Below are positions 1-12,900 of a stretch of DNA of 42,430 nt, in pieces. The stretch is taken from the NCBI GenBank assembly GCA_000310025.1, contig FN648435.1:18266-60695 (forward strand), in the 5' to 3' direction. Under the pieces are notes generated by a model. It was not told the DNA's origin. It worked only from the letters and a program-made list of their open reading frames with translations, and did not search any database. How positions within the stretch are numbered: position 1 is the first letter of the stretch; every line of letters begins with the position of its first letter. Origin of the DNA: Ectocarpus siliculosus (lineage: Eukaryota; Sar; Phaeophyceae; Ectocarpales; Ectocarpaceae). A program made the position numbers and the translations under genes.

Positions 1-749
1 GCCAGCCGCACAGCCCGCAGTACTTCCTTTTTTTTTTCTCTGCGTGGTAAACGGCAACTAACTGCAACGCGGAACGGGGGAAATCAATCGGAGTCCGGTT
101 TGTGCGTAATATGCCATATCGGAAATCTTTGCACCGTTCGCGCTCTGGGACAGCTCATGTCCACACAAGGTTTGGGCGGCCTGGTTCCCTATTGCTCGTC
201 CCTCACAGGGTAGGCAGGACCTGGAGCTACCCTTGACTAAGTTGCAAGCAACAATATCATCGATCATTGCACTCCGCACTAGCTTGGAACACGCACGACG
301 GCGAACGCTAGCCTCCCTCGAGGGTAGATAGGAAACGCGCCAGCTTGCGCTCGGATGCGCTGAGTTTGCCCTCGCCATTTCAAGCTTCCCTGCTCCTGCT
401 CCTCAAAATCAGCTCAGCCGAGTGCATGCGGTTGTGTGGAGCAGTCGAGCCCTGACAAGCGTGAAGCGAATGGCAGGGTGCGATCGTCACTCGTCGCACA
501 ATCCCGGTCTCAAGCTTTATCAGGAGCTGCAGACCAAATCATCGACCGCCCTCCAAGTGCTGCCCGAACGGCGGTCGTTGGTCCATGTGGCAAGCACGGC
601 GGTCCACGACGACAAACGTAGTGCGCCGAACGAGCGGGCCCACGAGAGCATGCGCGTGTGCTGTAGCGCGCCATCGGAGCGGCGATGGATCTTCACACGC
701 GCTCCGTTGTGTCGTTTCGTTTTGACCGCAGGTTGCCATCACGCAGGAG
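1..749. other. No gene recognised at left edge
   Basis: Open frames occur on both strands here, but none has a recognisable domain, a convincing start or a splice-consistent continuation. A T-rich run lies at 27-38. The stretch may be the 5' flank of the candidate gene that follows. Confidence 0.4.
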
Positions 750-3061
750 ATGTTGCTGAGCATCCTTGGCCTGGCCCCGTTCGACGATGAGGGAGACGGC
801 GGGGCGCGGGGGGGAGCAGCGGGCGGAGGAGGAGGAGGAGGAGGAGGAGGAGGAGGAGGAAGGGGGGAAGGGGCAACGGCGGCGGCAGGCGCGGGCGGAG
901 CCAACAGAGGCGGGCATGTGAGCTGCAAACCATGTTGTTTTTCGGGAGCTGCTATGCATGTATTTGGTCCATTGTTTTCTTTTGTCGGTGATTGCTGGGA
1001 GGGTGGGGGGCGTCCTGGGGTCGGTCTTAGAACCCCGGTGGCATGGAACACAGGTGTGGCAGCCGGCGGTGAAGAAGGGAGACCCACAGAGCGTTTGGCG
1101 TGCGCACCGGCACACTTGTCAAGCTCGCCGAAGGAATTGTCGCCGAGAAAGATGTTGCCCCCGCCCCCCCCCCTCTGTACACCTATTCGCATGCCCCTTG
1201 TGCAGCAGCACCCGGTCCACACGGAAGTTGCGTCTCTTTCCCCCTCTTGTGTTCCACGTAAACTTTTGCAACAAGTCTCCACCGCTGGTTTTTACTTAGT
1301 CTTTCGCTTCGCTGAGATTTTTGCTGTGGAAGCGTGTGAAGCTTGGTACCAACGAACGGTAGGGGCTCTTATGTGGTCAAGCGGGTGGCAAGAACTCTCT
1401 GTCCCGAGCCAGACCTGCGGATGCAGCAGCATGCGCGCCTGACCTCCGCAAGCCTGATACCCCGTTAAAAGGTTGTTGTTGGATGAGATGAATCGGATAT
1501 TTTACCTGGTGGGGTTCGGTGTGATGGGTGAACACGCACGCCCCCGACCTGAGTTTTGATATTTTTTGCTCCGTTGTCGGGGTCCGCAAGTATGTCGGTC
1601 TTGAGTACGGCGGTCGACCTGAACAAGGAGGATGAAAATTGTCTGGCATAGACGGAAGAATCCATTACACGTTGAACATGGCGGCTGCCCCTTTTGTAAG
1701 GCGGACATTGTCTGATCCCTACCACCGACTTGTTCGGGGACCCCGACTGCGCATTCATGTGCCGCGGCAGCAGGGAGCGGCTGCGGGAGCGAGAGGAGGT
1801 AGTCCGACGAGAAGGCTAAGCGCACGGGCGCGCCTGGCGTTGCTCCACCGAGCCATGGGGATGATCTCGGGCATGGGTGGCGAGGAAGAGGACGAGGAGG
1901 ACGAGGAAGAGAGCGAGTATGAAGGGGCCGGGAGCAGCCAGGACAGCGAAGACGTCGACTATGGGGAGGAGGAGGAAGAGGAAGAGGAAGAAGAAGAGGA
2001 GGAGGAGGAGGAGGAGGAAGAGGAAGAGCAAGAGGAGCCTGGGCGGCCCATTCGGGTGAGGAACACGGCACCAGGAAAGCTGTTCGCTTGGTAACCTACC
2101 CATTTCTTGAGATCCGGCACTTGGCGAGAGCTTCGTCGGCATGTGTCCCTATATGAAGTTTGTCGGAGACGGGCTTGTCAGAATTTTCTTCCAGAGTCGG
2201 AGGCTCGCTCACCTTCTTCGCATCATATTTATCGTACATACCCTGTCCAGAGCTGGGTTGCGAATCGGACAGGCTTGTTATTGGTCAAGCGAACAAGGAA
2301 CAATGTTTCAGACACGAAACCTACCTCTACAACCTCGCGCTCTACCTTGCCCTTCCTAACAGCGGGCGCCAGGAGGAGAATACAGAATAGCGCCCTCACT
2401 CGAGAACCTTGCAGTGTAGAACGTCATCCTCCATATTGTAGTAAACATGAACTTCGAGCACCATTTGTGAGCCCGGGCAAGACTACACTAAAATCTATGT
2501 AGCGGCCATTTGTAGTCGCAGTAGATCGAACCATCGTCTTACCAGAGCGCGACGTTGCTGCTACAATTTGTCAAACACAGGAGCTTGAGCACCGTTTGTG
2601 GGCCCTAAAGAACCCCTTACGCAATATAGCGGCGATTTGTAGCCCACAAGATGGACTGAGAACCCCTTGGCCAAAGCTAGAGGCTATTGCGTGCGGGCGC
2701 TGTCTGTATTATATGCATTGACTACTTCCGATACGGTATCCCCTTTCTATGCGCCCGTCGTGCACTCCATGGGGTGGCGATGTAGGTTTTCAACGCGCTT
2801 TGATGTTGTGCCGTTGCTGGTAAATGATCTGTGTATCTGCCACTCACTATTTTGCTCGAAATATTGCGCATTGTTAACCATTTCTGTTGTCGGCAGGGCA
2901 CCCCGCTGCAGGGGCCTAGGGAGGGAGGGTTGACGGCGACGGCAACAGCGGCCGGTCTCAGCCTCGAAGTCGTCTCGTGTGAAAGCGACAGCAGCGGCGA
3001 CAACGAAGGGAGCGGCGCCGGCGCCGGCGGTCAGATACCGAACGGCGATGTCACGGGATGA
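750..3061 (+). CDS. Possible three-exon gene for an acidic low-complexity protein
   Basis: I do not recognise this protein. Three coding-like stretches join in phase 0. Exon A runs 750-917: a real ATG, hydrophobic start MLLSILGLAPF, then a Gly-rich run, with donor CAT|GTGAGC. Exon B runs about 1774-2055: after a cag acceptor it is Arg/Ala-rich, then almost entirely Glu/Asp, with donor CGG|GTGAGG. Exon C runs 2897-3061: acceptor tgtcggcag|GGC, ending in TGA followed at once by an AATAAA-like string. The junctions keep the frame, and exon C is Ser/Gly/Asp-rich like exon B. The acidic tail resembles those of chromatin or histone-binding proteins, but composition alone proves nothing. The GAG/GAA runs could instead be microsatellites that happen to stay open, and the acceptor of exon B is weak. 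The gene would converge on ovoA. Confidence 0.3.
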
Positions 3062-4605
3062 AATAAATGCAGAGGCGGCGGCAGCGACCACTCCCTCGCA
3101 TGAGCGGCAGCGGCGTCATGATCGAAGAAGAGAAAGTTATGGCGATGCAGTTGTCCTCGATATTTTACGGCTCGGCTCGTTTCCGCAGGGCGTGCGCTTT
3201 GGTTGTATTCGCGTAACTTATTTAATTGTCTTGGAGTCTAGCTATAAACCTTGGGGTGGGGTCATGCCTACGCATACGCCAACAGAAGTTGTACATAACA
3301 AGACCCGGAGAGGTCAATTATAAATGTAATGGAGTGTGTCGGCCGGGCTATCCGCCTGAGCGTGACACGTTGATTAGTCTAAGCGGGACAACAAAAAGGA
3401 ACGCAAGAGGGAATCTGTAGCCCGGCGTCCGCTGAGTGAGTGAATGTGTCTTGTTCTCACGTGGTGCACTCCATCATGCGTCAAATCCTGCTCGTTTTGA
3501 ACGGATGTTCGTCATGTTTTTCACACAAGCAAAAAAGGGCGCGCTCGGTAGAGATTGTATACGGGAAGTTTTATTCACAGCGATTTTTGAGTCCGATATT
3601 CCGACTTCCCCAGATTTTCAAAAGGTTTGGACAAAGTCTCGTGTACATTTTTTTCGGTGCCAGTCGTTCCCAATTTTCTCAATGTCCATTTTTCCTTCCT
3701 CCGCCGCAAATCGAGGTTCAACGGTCTACGGGTTTAGAAACTTGGAACTTTGAAAGCAAAATCAACATGTTGTATGAAACGGCCCTTACGTGACCGAGAC
3801 GCCCCCGCATATATCAGCATCATCTCCACATGAGCAATGTATGCTACGGACAGTCGTCCGTAGTGCTAGGATACAAAACCATAATACGCGATAGCATTGC
3901 CCCCCCCATGCTACAACATCGATCGGCCGATGCTGTCAGCTCCGGTGGCAAGTGCAGACCACCCGAACCCATTCAACCCAACGTGCCACCACGTCTTTGT
4001 GAGGCAAAAGTTAGGCCACGTTTGACGAAGCGCTGCAGTGGATCGAACTTGTGGTGCTCTGATCGCCTCTCTCTCAGTTCATGTTCATTTCATTTTGTTT
4101 CCAACAGTACGAGCGAGCGATCCAACCCGCGCTATCCATAGCGTACAATAACATACAACGACAACGACCGAGCAGAAGTGTATGTTGCTCTCGTTTGGCA
4201 TTCCGCTATTCGGCATGGTCCGTGGGGGATTTCAATGCCGCCGCCCCGCCCCGCTATTATGTGTGGCGTTCGAACCAATTACGGCGAAGACTGACGGCAG
4301 GTCGCCCTGAGAATTTCCCCCATCTCAAAAAATTGTCAGACGAACGACGACGTGGTGGCAGCGATGCAGGCCTACGTAACATGGACAAACGCACAAAAAA
4401 GAGCGCCAAGAAGTGAATCGACGACTCCCGACTGCCGGTTTGGGGCCGATTTCTCGTCAATGGTAGAGGACAGTTCATTCCCCTTTTTCGCAGACGACGG
4501 CGGTTCATTCCCGCTTTTCACAGCGAGACACGTATCGCCGCCTTTCCGCCACTTGTATGCATACGCTGCTGCCGTGTGCAAACTACAGTTTCCAAACATT
4601 AGACC
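3062..4605. other. Intergenic stretch without a recognised gene
   Basis: Several 100-120 residue frames exist, for example around 3440-3793 on the plus strand. None matches a family I know or has codon bias like the recognised exons. It is followed directly by the inverted-repeat transposon. Confidence 0.4.
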
Positions 4606-4633
4606 ACAGTAGGTGTCCCGATATAGTGCCGGT
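4606..4633 (+). repeat. Left terminal inverted repeat of the MITE
   Basis: Twenty-eight bases, identical to the reverse complement of 5897-5924. Confidence 0.85.
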
Positions 4634-5896
4634 ATGTGTCCAGGCGAATTGACCGGCACTATACCGGGCATCGGCACTATTCAGAATTGTGCCTGAATAG
4701 TGCCAAATCCCTCTATAGTGCCGGCTTGGCGCTATTCAGGAGTGTTCGACTTCAGAGTGCAGCGCTTGCGCTTTGCGGGGCTGACCGAGTACCACACGAA
4801 CGGTATTTGAATCAATCGTGAGGTGGGCGACGTGGGCGGGACTCATTCAGTTTCGTGAGGCTCTTGGACTATCGAAAACACGGCATTGGTCACCTTAAAA
4901 TCAACTTGATTGGCCAGATAGATCTGTTCCACAGCAGTTGTTCTCTTTCCACCTCAGCGCAAGCACTCGCTAGTGAAACGTTGCTGCTGCCTTTCAACCG
5001 TAGACCGTGCTGCCCGATAGTGCTCCTGATATAAACACACAAAAACAGATGCAACCTAAAAAAGGGGCGAAGAAGATAACGAACTCCCCTGTTCATTCGA
5101 CAAAAAGGTAGAGAGAAGACCAAGCCTTCAGAAGCAAGAAAAACGACTGGCCAACCAAAAGACGCCAGTCTCAGTGCGGTCAAAAACAGAAAAAAATTGT
5201 TTCTCAAGGCCGTGAGAGGGCGTTATGGAGGAGGCTGCGCTATTCTCTGGATAAAAGACAGAAATGATAGCAACAGAGAGAGGAGAACTACGTGACTGCC
5301 AAGGCTTACTACTTTGAACACGCGTATGTATCGCAGTGTTTTCATCCTTCCTCAAAAGTATTTTATTTACAACCACTCTTCACTACTAATGTTTTACCAC
5401 TATTGGCTTTCATCTCTAGATTCTGCGCCCCTGCGGCGTTTGTTGTGAGGGAGGTCATCTCGCTCGAAACTCTTGTTGTTCACCTCAACGCCATATTTTC
5501 CTCCTGCATTATCACTGCTGCCCTTGGCTATTTTTTCCATATCCTTCGTCACTACCACCATCTTCCTTTTCGCTCGCCTCACTACTGAAATCCCAGCCGA
5601 TTGGTGGAACCTGGTCGATCGGTATATCGTGACATTTGAAGACGTCACGCGTACCGAGAGAAACCGAGCTATACTTGTAGCTCGAAGGGAAACCGTCTCC
5701 GAATCCTGTTGGCGTGGAAGTTTTGAGGCGACAAAAGGCTGTGTGCGGGGTGTGAACCGGCACTATGGAGGGGTTCGATAGTGCCTGAACCGGCACTATA
5801 GCGGGCAGCCCTCAATAGTGCCGGTTTGTCACGATTCAGGCCTGTGTCTGTGTCAAGAAAATTTACCGGCACTATACCGGACTTTGGCACTATTCA

Positions 5897-5924
5897 ACCG
5901 GCACTATATCGGGACACCTACTGT
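5897..5924 (-). repeat. Right terminal inverted repeat of the MITE
   Basis: Twenty-eight bases, the exact inverted copy of 4606-4633. Confidence 0.85.
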
Positions 5925-6976
5925 ATTAGTCGAAAAGTCTCAACCTACGTAGCGGTTCTTGCCAAGCATTCATTTTTCACCGGCGAAACAGACATGCAAA
6001 GTGAATCGCGCGCACTAAGTGTGGGAAAGAGCACGGAAGATATCCTAGAAAAAACCTGAGTACCACCTGTGCATAGGCTATACATAATACATCAAAGAGA
6101 CAAAGAAGGTTTGGGTCCGCGCGCGGCCCCGACAAATACAAAATTCCTCCGTGAGGGTTACTTCATTTTTCTCCTGCAAAATATGCATACGGCCACCCTG
6201 TGTATACCGCCGGGTGACCCGGAAGCAAAACGATTTTCACAACAATGCCGCGCTCCAATAGAGCCTAATACGATTTCCCCATCCATCCATCCATCCAAAT
6301 GCGTGCGGAATTGATCTCTGTAACAGGGTCGCCAGAGCTTCCAAGGGCCAGCAGTATTATCTACCCAATTCACCGAGACAAAAAAACTGCACCACAGGCA
6401 TACACATAAGAAACACTGCAGCAGCATCCCCCCCCCCCCTGATCGCCCGTTGTATACTCTAGACTATTGAATAGCGTCACTTGGGTACTTCATTTAGCCC
6501 ACCCCAACCTCTAGTCTAGAGCCTGGTCCGGTGAGAACCCGGCGTGCTCCGTCCCGGCTTTGTAGGGATGCGAGGTCAATGGTCGAACGACTACCGCATG
6601 CACGACTATGAGTACACCCAACCTCTAGTCTACATGTTGGCTCCGAAGATTCTGCCGGTTGTTTGCCATTTTTCGCTTCGATTAGGGCAACGAAAACGCG
6701 TCGTCTCTCCCGGCCCTGTACTACAGCAAATAACTCGCAATATCACAGCAATCTCTTTCCGCCGCCCATGTCCATTACATCAATTTAGCCCTCGCACACA
6801 CACACCCGGCGACTTTTTACAGAGTATAGGACATCTAGAACTCGATGACGCGACAAAATTCAACACGCAACTACAAGCGGGCATCGACACCATGTTATCT
6901 ATCCATCGAGCGCGCGTTTTCAAGACCCACGGATGCCACGTCAAACAATAAAACACAACCAACCTCCGGGCGTCAG
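5925..6976. other. 3' flank of ovoA with dispersed repeat
   Basis: No gene recognised. It contains a four-copy CATC tract near 6280-6300, a C-run at 6427-6439, and the dispersed repeat at 6520-6618. The ovoA stop codon lies at the right end. Confidence 0.4.
6520..6618 (+). repeat. Dispersed repeat family, copy 1
   Basis: About 99 bp that reappear in inverted orientation at 20767-20865 with only a few changes, and more divergently at 9711-9763. Both long copies can be read as the same peptide fragment (GFVGMRGQWSNDY), but no family is recognised. It is better treated as a non-coding repeat. Confidence 0.75.
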
Positions 6977-9900
6977 TCAGTCTCTGCGCCACACCGTCGC
7001 CTCCGCGGACGCATACTCGAAAGTGCGGTCTGTCAGCGGCCGCATGCACGGCACCCTTTCCACGTGGACAAGCTTGAAGTCGTCGCCCAGCCCTCTCGAC
7101 AGCCCCTGGATCGAGGGGACCTGTGTACATGTGTGCGGGGCGTGTGTGCGGGGCGTGATTCCGTCGGCAAGTTTCGTCGGTTTTCGCAAGAATTATCATA
7201 GGCACCTCCTGTGGTGAGACCCCGGCTGGCGGTTAATCCAGGAATTGTACCACGATGGGCGAAAAGGTCGGCATCCCTAGATGGGATGTGACCAACAAAT
7301 GAAAAAACTGCAATACGAAAAAGGCCGAGGCTCGCCGTGTTCTTTTTCCGGAGACTCCTCCAACGGCCGCACTAGCTAACGCACAGTAGAAGCTCTTATA
7401 CGGTAAGTAGTATCCTATCCTACTGTGTGAAGCACAGCCCGAGCCCGGAAATCATCGGTACCACGGCCGTATAGCTCTAGGTCCGCCGAAAAAGGATCTT
7501 CGACTTCCGACGACGGGGGGTCTGCTTCTTGTTTCGGTCGAGCGCACATTGCCACATAAAGGTACCGTGTAGCGCAGGATCCACCGCTGAGCCAGCCGGG
7601 CTTCTGAACCACACCCTTCTAATTTCTCGGGAATAATCTGAACAATCTACACCTTCTATACAACGCCATGATGCATGCTTGCTTCCTCGTTGCGAACCCA
7701 CGGCTCATACTCAGTACTATGTTCACTTGGCTGCTTTGCTACGACGAGCACGTATGTATGCCGGACACGCAGTACGCCCCCCTCGCGATACGAACGAACC
7801 TCGTTGCCGTCCTCGTCGAGGTAACCGCCCAGCCACGCCCTCTCTGGGGTCACGTCCTCATTCCACTCGTACGCCGACACCACCACCACCACGCCCCCGT
7901 TCTCCCTCACGATGCCCCTGGCCCCTCCCATCCGGCCCAGGAGCCCGTTCGGGGAAGGGATGGCGTCGATCGTGCTGTGGATTAGGGCCGCGTCTAGCCC
8001 TACGTCGTCGTTCGTCGTCGATGCGGCGGGGAGCGGACGGACGGACGGACCGTGAAAGCGGGAGCCGCCAGGCTTGAGTTCGGTCGAAAGAGTGCTTCTG
8101 AAGCAAACTACCGTACTGTTTTTTGTTAAGATCGTCGTAGGGTCGTGGTCAGTATAAAGGACGTGTGCACTCACCATGGTGCTTCTCCGCGGGATACTAC
8201 TGCTGTGTGTACTGCCGAGATATCACGGTGCTGGAACGTGTGCGAGCTATAGTTGCTGACCTGAGTTCCTGCGCATTCGAGTGAATAGTGAAAGCTGTAA
8301 ACTGTCAATCGCGTTGCCGCAAAGCGTACATGTATCCCTCGCAGTCAGTGCATGCGCAACACCTCCGCCTCAAGCCCGCGACACAACCACCATGGTGATA
8401 ACATAAATCCCAAAAGAGGACGGGGGTAGTCTACACCAAAAACAAAGCCGTACGTAGTAGGCATTCCGCATTTGACACGCCGTCGCCTCCCTAACCCAGC
8501 CAAACCGTACCCAGAGGCTCAACCAAACCCAGCCCTCCGAAGCGACAACCTCCTCACCGGCCAAGCCTGCCGGGAGGCACATCGGATCGCACTGCTTGAA
8601 CGTTATCCTGTCCGGGTTGGCCTCCCCGTCGAGAGAGACTTCCCGGGCCACGCTCCTCGCACCCCCCGACGGATAGGCGACGGTCAGCCTGGATTCCGTC
8701 GCCATCTTCGACGCGGTGTCGATGAGACTCTTGTTGGCCTCCAGCGCTACGACTCTCCCTGTGTGGTGGTGGGTGGTGTCCCGTCGGGTTAAGGGTTAGG
8801 GTTAGATCAGGGATAGCAATAGGGTTTGGGTTAGATCAGGGATAGGAATAGGGTTTGGGTTAGCCAGAAGGGGCACGTTCAGGCGCGGCGTGCGGGGAAG
8901 GGAGGATCATGCTAACGCTTTTTGTGGGGGTGGGGCCCACAGTTTGGTTCTGGTTTCTTTCCGCAGAAGGTCAGCCGGAAGGGCCGCGGTATGGTGGAAT
9001 GGTGGACTTCGAAACACTTCATTCACCAAGGTGGTTTGCATCGGTATGGCGGTGCTCGGTTCCGTCCTGCTGTACACAAGAAGGTAGTTTCAACCTGCAT
9101 GCACAGGCGTTCGTGTCACAGCGGCAGAGGCGATGGGGCGCATCCCTCGCGAAAGACGAGCCAATCCACTACCGAAACCGACAAGCGTACGCAAAAAGCA
9201 ATAGCAGCAAGTCCGCCACCTTCGTGCGTGTACACACCCTCCAAAGGAAATCCAAGCACGAAACGGTGGTGGAAATTACCACATCGTGAGTCGTTCCACG
9301 GAACCGTCGTGGAATGTACCACATCGTGAGTAGTTCCACGGGTCTGATGGCCCGGCCAGAACCGTGGCTCCGGCCGTGGGGGAGTGACTTACCTACACCC
9401 TTGGAGAGCTCAAATGACGCTCCGCCCGCGCCGCATCCGACTTCAACCACATGGGCCTCTCCGGCTGGGAGCACGCCGTCGAGGGCGCGCAGGACGATTT
9501 TCGCGCACCTGCCACGCACAAACAAACAAACAGCAGTTTGTTACCCGGCGGTTTTCGCGAACAAGCCGACGAGAAGGTGCCTGGAATAATCTAGGGCAGT
9601 GATATTGTCGCGATTTTTGGAACGTGTGATATAGGGTTAAGGTTTCAAAGCCGAGGAAAGCATGCAAGGAAGGCCAAAACATGAGGAATAAAACACCCCC
9701 TTCCCTATCACGCGAGGTCAACGGTCAAACGAATACGGCACGCACGGCTGTATGAGTACACCCCCTACGGTTACCCCTCTCCCGTCACCTCTCTCCTAAA
9801 AAAAACGCGCACCTTTGCGGGTACTGCAACCCTTCCGCGACGGTGGGGTCTTGTCGGGCTACCTCGGGCACCGCGAAGTGCATCGCCACGTTCGAGGCGA

Positions 9901-12900
9901 AGCTTCTCTCGGCTTGAGCCTCGCGCTTTGCCCACCCGGAGGACGAGGCAGACGCCCCCTTGTCCGCGGTGCGGAAGGGGTAGCTTCCGACGAAGGGGCT
10001 GGGAGCGTCTGTCGCGCGCGGAGGCGTCGCGGTTGGGCAGAATGAGCGCAAAGACCTCCGATTATGACACGACGAACGGTACGGTAAGAGTTCTTGAAGG
10101 AAGCGGAGTGGTGTGCGTGTCTGTGGTTTTCTGCATTGGCATCGACCGTGCTAAAATAGGCGACCAATGAAAAGACGCCAGTCTTGCAGCGGGATAAATA
10201 ACGCCAACACTTTCGAATCAATGCGTGTGCGTGTGCGTGTCCGCGCGCCAACCGACTGACCGAATGAAAAACACGTCGATGCGGTCAAACTAAAATACGT
10301 TTCCGAAGGTGGTTCCTTCCTGAGAACGGGGATTCACGGAGGAGGATACCATAGGCGATTATCCGGAATGAAGATGCTGGTTTGAGTTTCCTGGGTCAAC
10401 TTCTTTCGTGTGCGCCGTGTCGCTCACAAAGAATGGTGTTGCTGTTCTGTGTGGAGGGTACACGCGCATGTCGTTGTTCTCTAGCGCTCTCGCACGAAGC
10501 GACAACATAGGTAATGCTGCTGTTTTTTTACATGGGCCCCGCAATCTCTCGGCACCCCGCCTATTTCAGCATCTAGCCGAACGATCGCCAAGGTGAAGAA
10601 GACATGCTCCACCGCTGCCGACCAAAGAGTAAGCGTTGCCTACCGCAGGAGGCCGAAGAATGTGATTCATCTATCCATATGCTCGTCCACCGTATCCCAG
10701 GAGTGTTCAAGTGCGACGAAAAAGATCCTCGGAAATGACACCCAAGGCCCAACAAACAAAGAAATCTCAAGACTGGAAATCAGAACAGATGTTACATTCG
10801 CCAAGACCAACACTAAACGTCAATACTTACCAGTCGCCGGCGGGTTCAAGGTACAAAACAAAGACGCCTTTCTTCACACTCTGCGGTGGCGGGTTCTCTT
10901 CTGTATGCACATGCTGCCCGCCTGCCGGCACAACTGGCGGTTACCCTCAAACCTGTGCAAGACGTCACGAAGCGCGTCGCCTCCTCCTTTCGCTCCGGAG
11001 CGACCAGCCGGAAACCGGCGTGCTGGTGGAAGTGGGGGCGGAAGTGGTACCGCGCGAAGACGCTCGCCTCGTTGCCGGTGCTGGCGAAGCTCCCGCCCGC
11101 GATGATGTGGTGCTCGCCGTCGAAGCACGGGGTGGAGAAGTCCTGAAAACGGGCAGAAGCGCACGACAGGGCTTGGGTTGTTGTAAATTGCCGGAGTATA
11201 TGGGCCGGGATGCCTAGGCGGGGGGATTGTTTCCTCGTCGTCGTCGTTTGCTCGAGCCGCTGACTCGTAGGTCATGCGGGCGGCATTCGTGCGCATTTGT
11301 TTGGTTCCCCCCCGTGTCGGGGTGGGTGAGTGATATCTTGTCGTCCGAAGGGAAAAAGACGAAATAAGGACGTAGCAAACAATGCTGTGATGTCTACATT
11401 TCGTGAAGGAAGGGAAAATGACGCCTTGTGCACCTATTGGGGAATCGGGAAACACAGGAGAAGGCGCATGATACGACAAACAGATTATCTATGAGCGTCA
11501 CGGCGGTCGTCTAGACTGGAGAGGGAAAAGGAGTGTTATCATCACCGCAATCAAGAGGCCACGTCGCACCTCGTAGAGCGGGCTGATCGAAAAGCCTTCC
11601 AGAGCCGAGAGGTGGTCCTCACACCTGCGGCACGGGTAGGGGAGGTAGGTTTTCGCGGCCAAGGGTCGAGAGGCAAAGCGGCAGCAGGAAGCAGCCAAGC
11701 GCGGTCGGCGAAGAACAACCGGAAACGGTCGGGCCCATGAGAACCCTTCGCATGCACGTGCCGCGGACCATCGGGAAAAAAAAAAAAAAAGTCGTACCGT
11801 TAGTGAAAGCCAGATCCAACACGAACCGTCCCAAATCGGTCAACACCCGCGCCGTCTTCACTGCGCACGCTCGAGAGTCGCACTCCCACATCCCTTGCAG
11901 CCAGAACTCCACGCACGGTCGACCACGCTCACGCGCGCGGCAACGCCGTCCCCCGCAGCACAGCAAAAACCCCCATCGCCACCCTCGGCATCGCGCCTCA
12001 CTACGACACGCTACACACCCGGACTCACCACTCCCACGCGTTGCCGCGGGTGTCGCAGAAGCCCATCTCGTTGGGCGGGAACGCGTCCACCGGGGTCTCT
12101 GACCCCACGGTGAGGTTGGTGTTGGCCGCCCCGTGCCCGGCACCGTCACCACCGCGGCGATGGAGGTCTTGCGCGTCCGACAGCGACAGCACCGGGTCGA
12201 TGAGCTGTTGTTGCGGAGCGGACGAGAGGGGACAGAGTGTCGTGAGCCGGGGCGATCATGCCGTCGAGGAGAGGGGCGCCGCGGAAGAGCTTGGCGGGGT
12301 AGGGGGGGGAGGGGGGGGGGAAACCTTCTCGCGGGACGAAAAACGAAGCTGTTTTCAACCGCACTGCGTTGAGGCTGACGCAGTTTCATTCGTCAGCCGG
12401 CTAGCGCGGTCGGTGCAAACAATGAAGCACACGCGCGCAGACACACGCGGCTCTATGCTGTTCCCGGTAGTTTCCGTCTTCCAATCCGGGGAAAGATCTA
12501 GCCTCGCCCCGTGACTCCCCTCTCTCACGGGGGGGGGGCAGACCATGGCGTCGTTACAAGCGTTCTCCGTTTTCTTGCCGAAAGTGAGATCGGCCTCTTC
12601 TCATTTGTTCAGACGGCCCGTGAATGAAGCACATAGACAGACACACACGGAACCGCTGCCTTTCGCACGAACACCTTGGGGGACAAACCACGCTCGATAA
12701 AAAAAAAGAAAAGAAAAATGAAACGTGTCCCACCTCGGGAATGTCGGGGCTGGATCGCTCGGCGTTGCAGCCCCTCATGAGCTTCTGCTCCAGCTCTGTC
12801 GTCAGCCGGTAAGCCCTGCCGCCCTCGCCAAAACTCTGCGAGCGCGGCGGACGCACCAGCATGCAACAGCAGCAGTTCGGATCGGAAGGAGGCAAACAAC

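Larger units (their letters stand above)
4606..5924. mobile_element. Non-autonomous DNA transposon (MITE-like, possibly hAT)
   Basis: The ends at 4606-4633 and 5897-5924 are a perfect 28-bp inverted repeat beginning ACAGTAGGTGTCCCGA. The adjoining 8 bp are ATTAGACC on the left (4598-4605) and ATTAGTCG on the right (5925-5932), six of eight matching, which looks like an old target-site duplication. Both subterminal regions (about 4606-4745 and 5755-5924) carry many copies of GGCACTAT in both orientations, mostly as CCGGCACTAT. This arrangement is typical of transposase-binding arrays. An 8-bp duplication and a CAG-starting end fit the hAT superfamily; that assignment is inference. The interior has no recognisable transposase, so the element would depend on a partner elsewhere. 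Confidence 0.8.

Noticed and set aside
539-1282. Long minus-strand frame rich in Pro
   Set aside because: It is the shadow of a GAG/GGA repeat on the other strand; no domain and no start or splice support.
1502-2142. Minus-strand frames rich in Leu, Phe and Pro over the Glu-rich region
   Set aside because: Reverse reading of the GAG/GAA tract; membrane-like composition is an artefact of the repeat.
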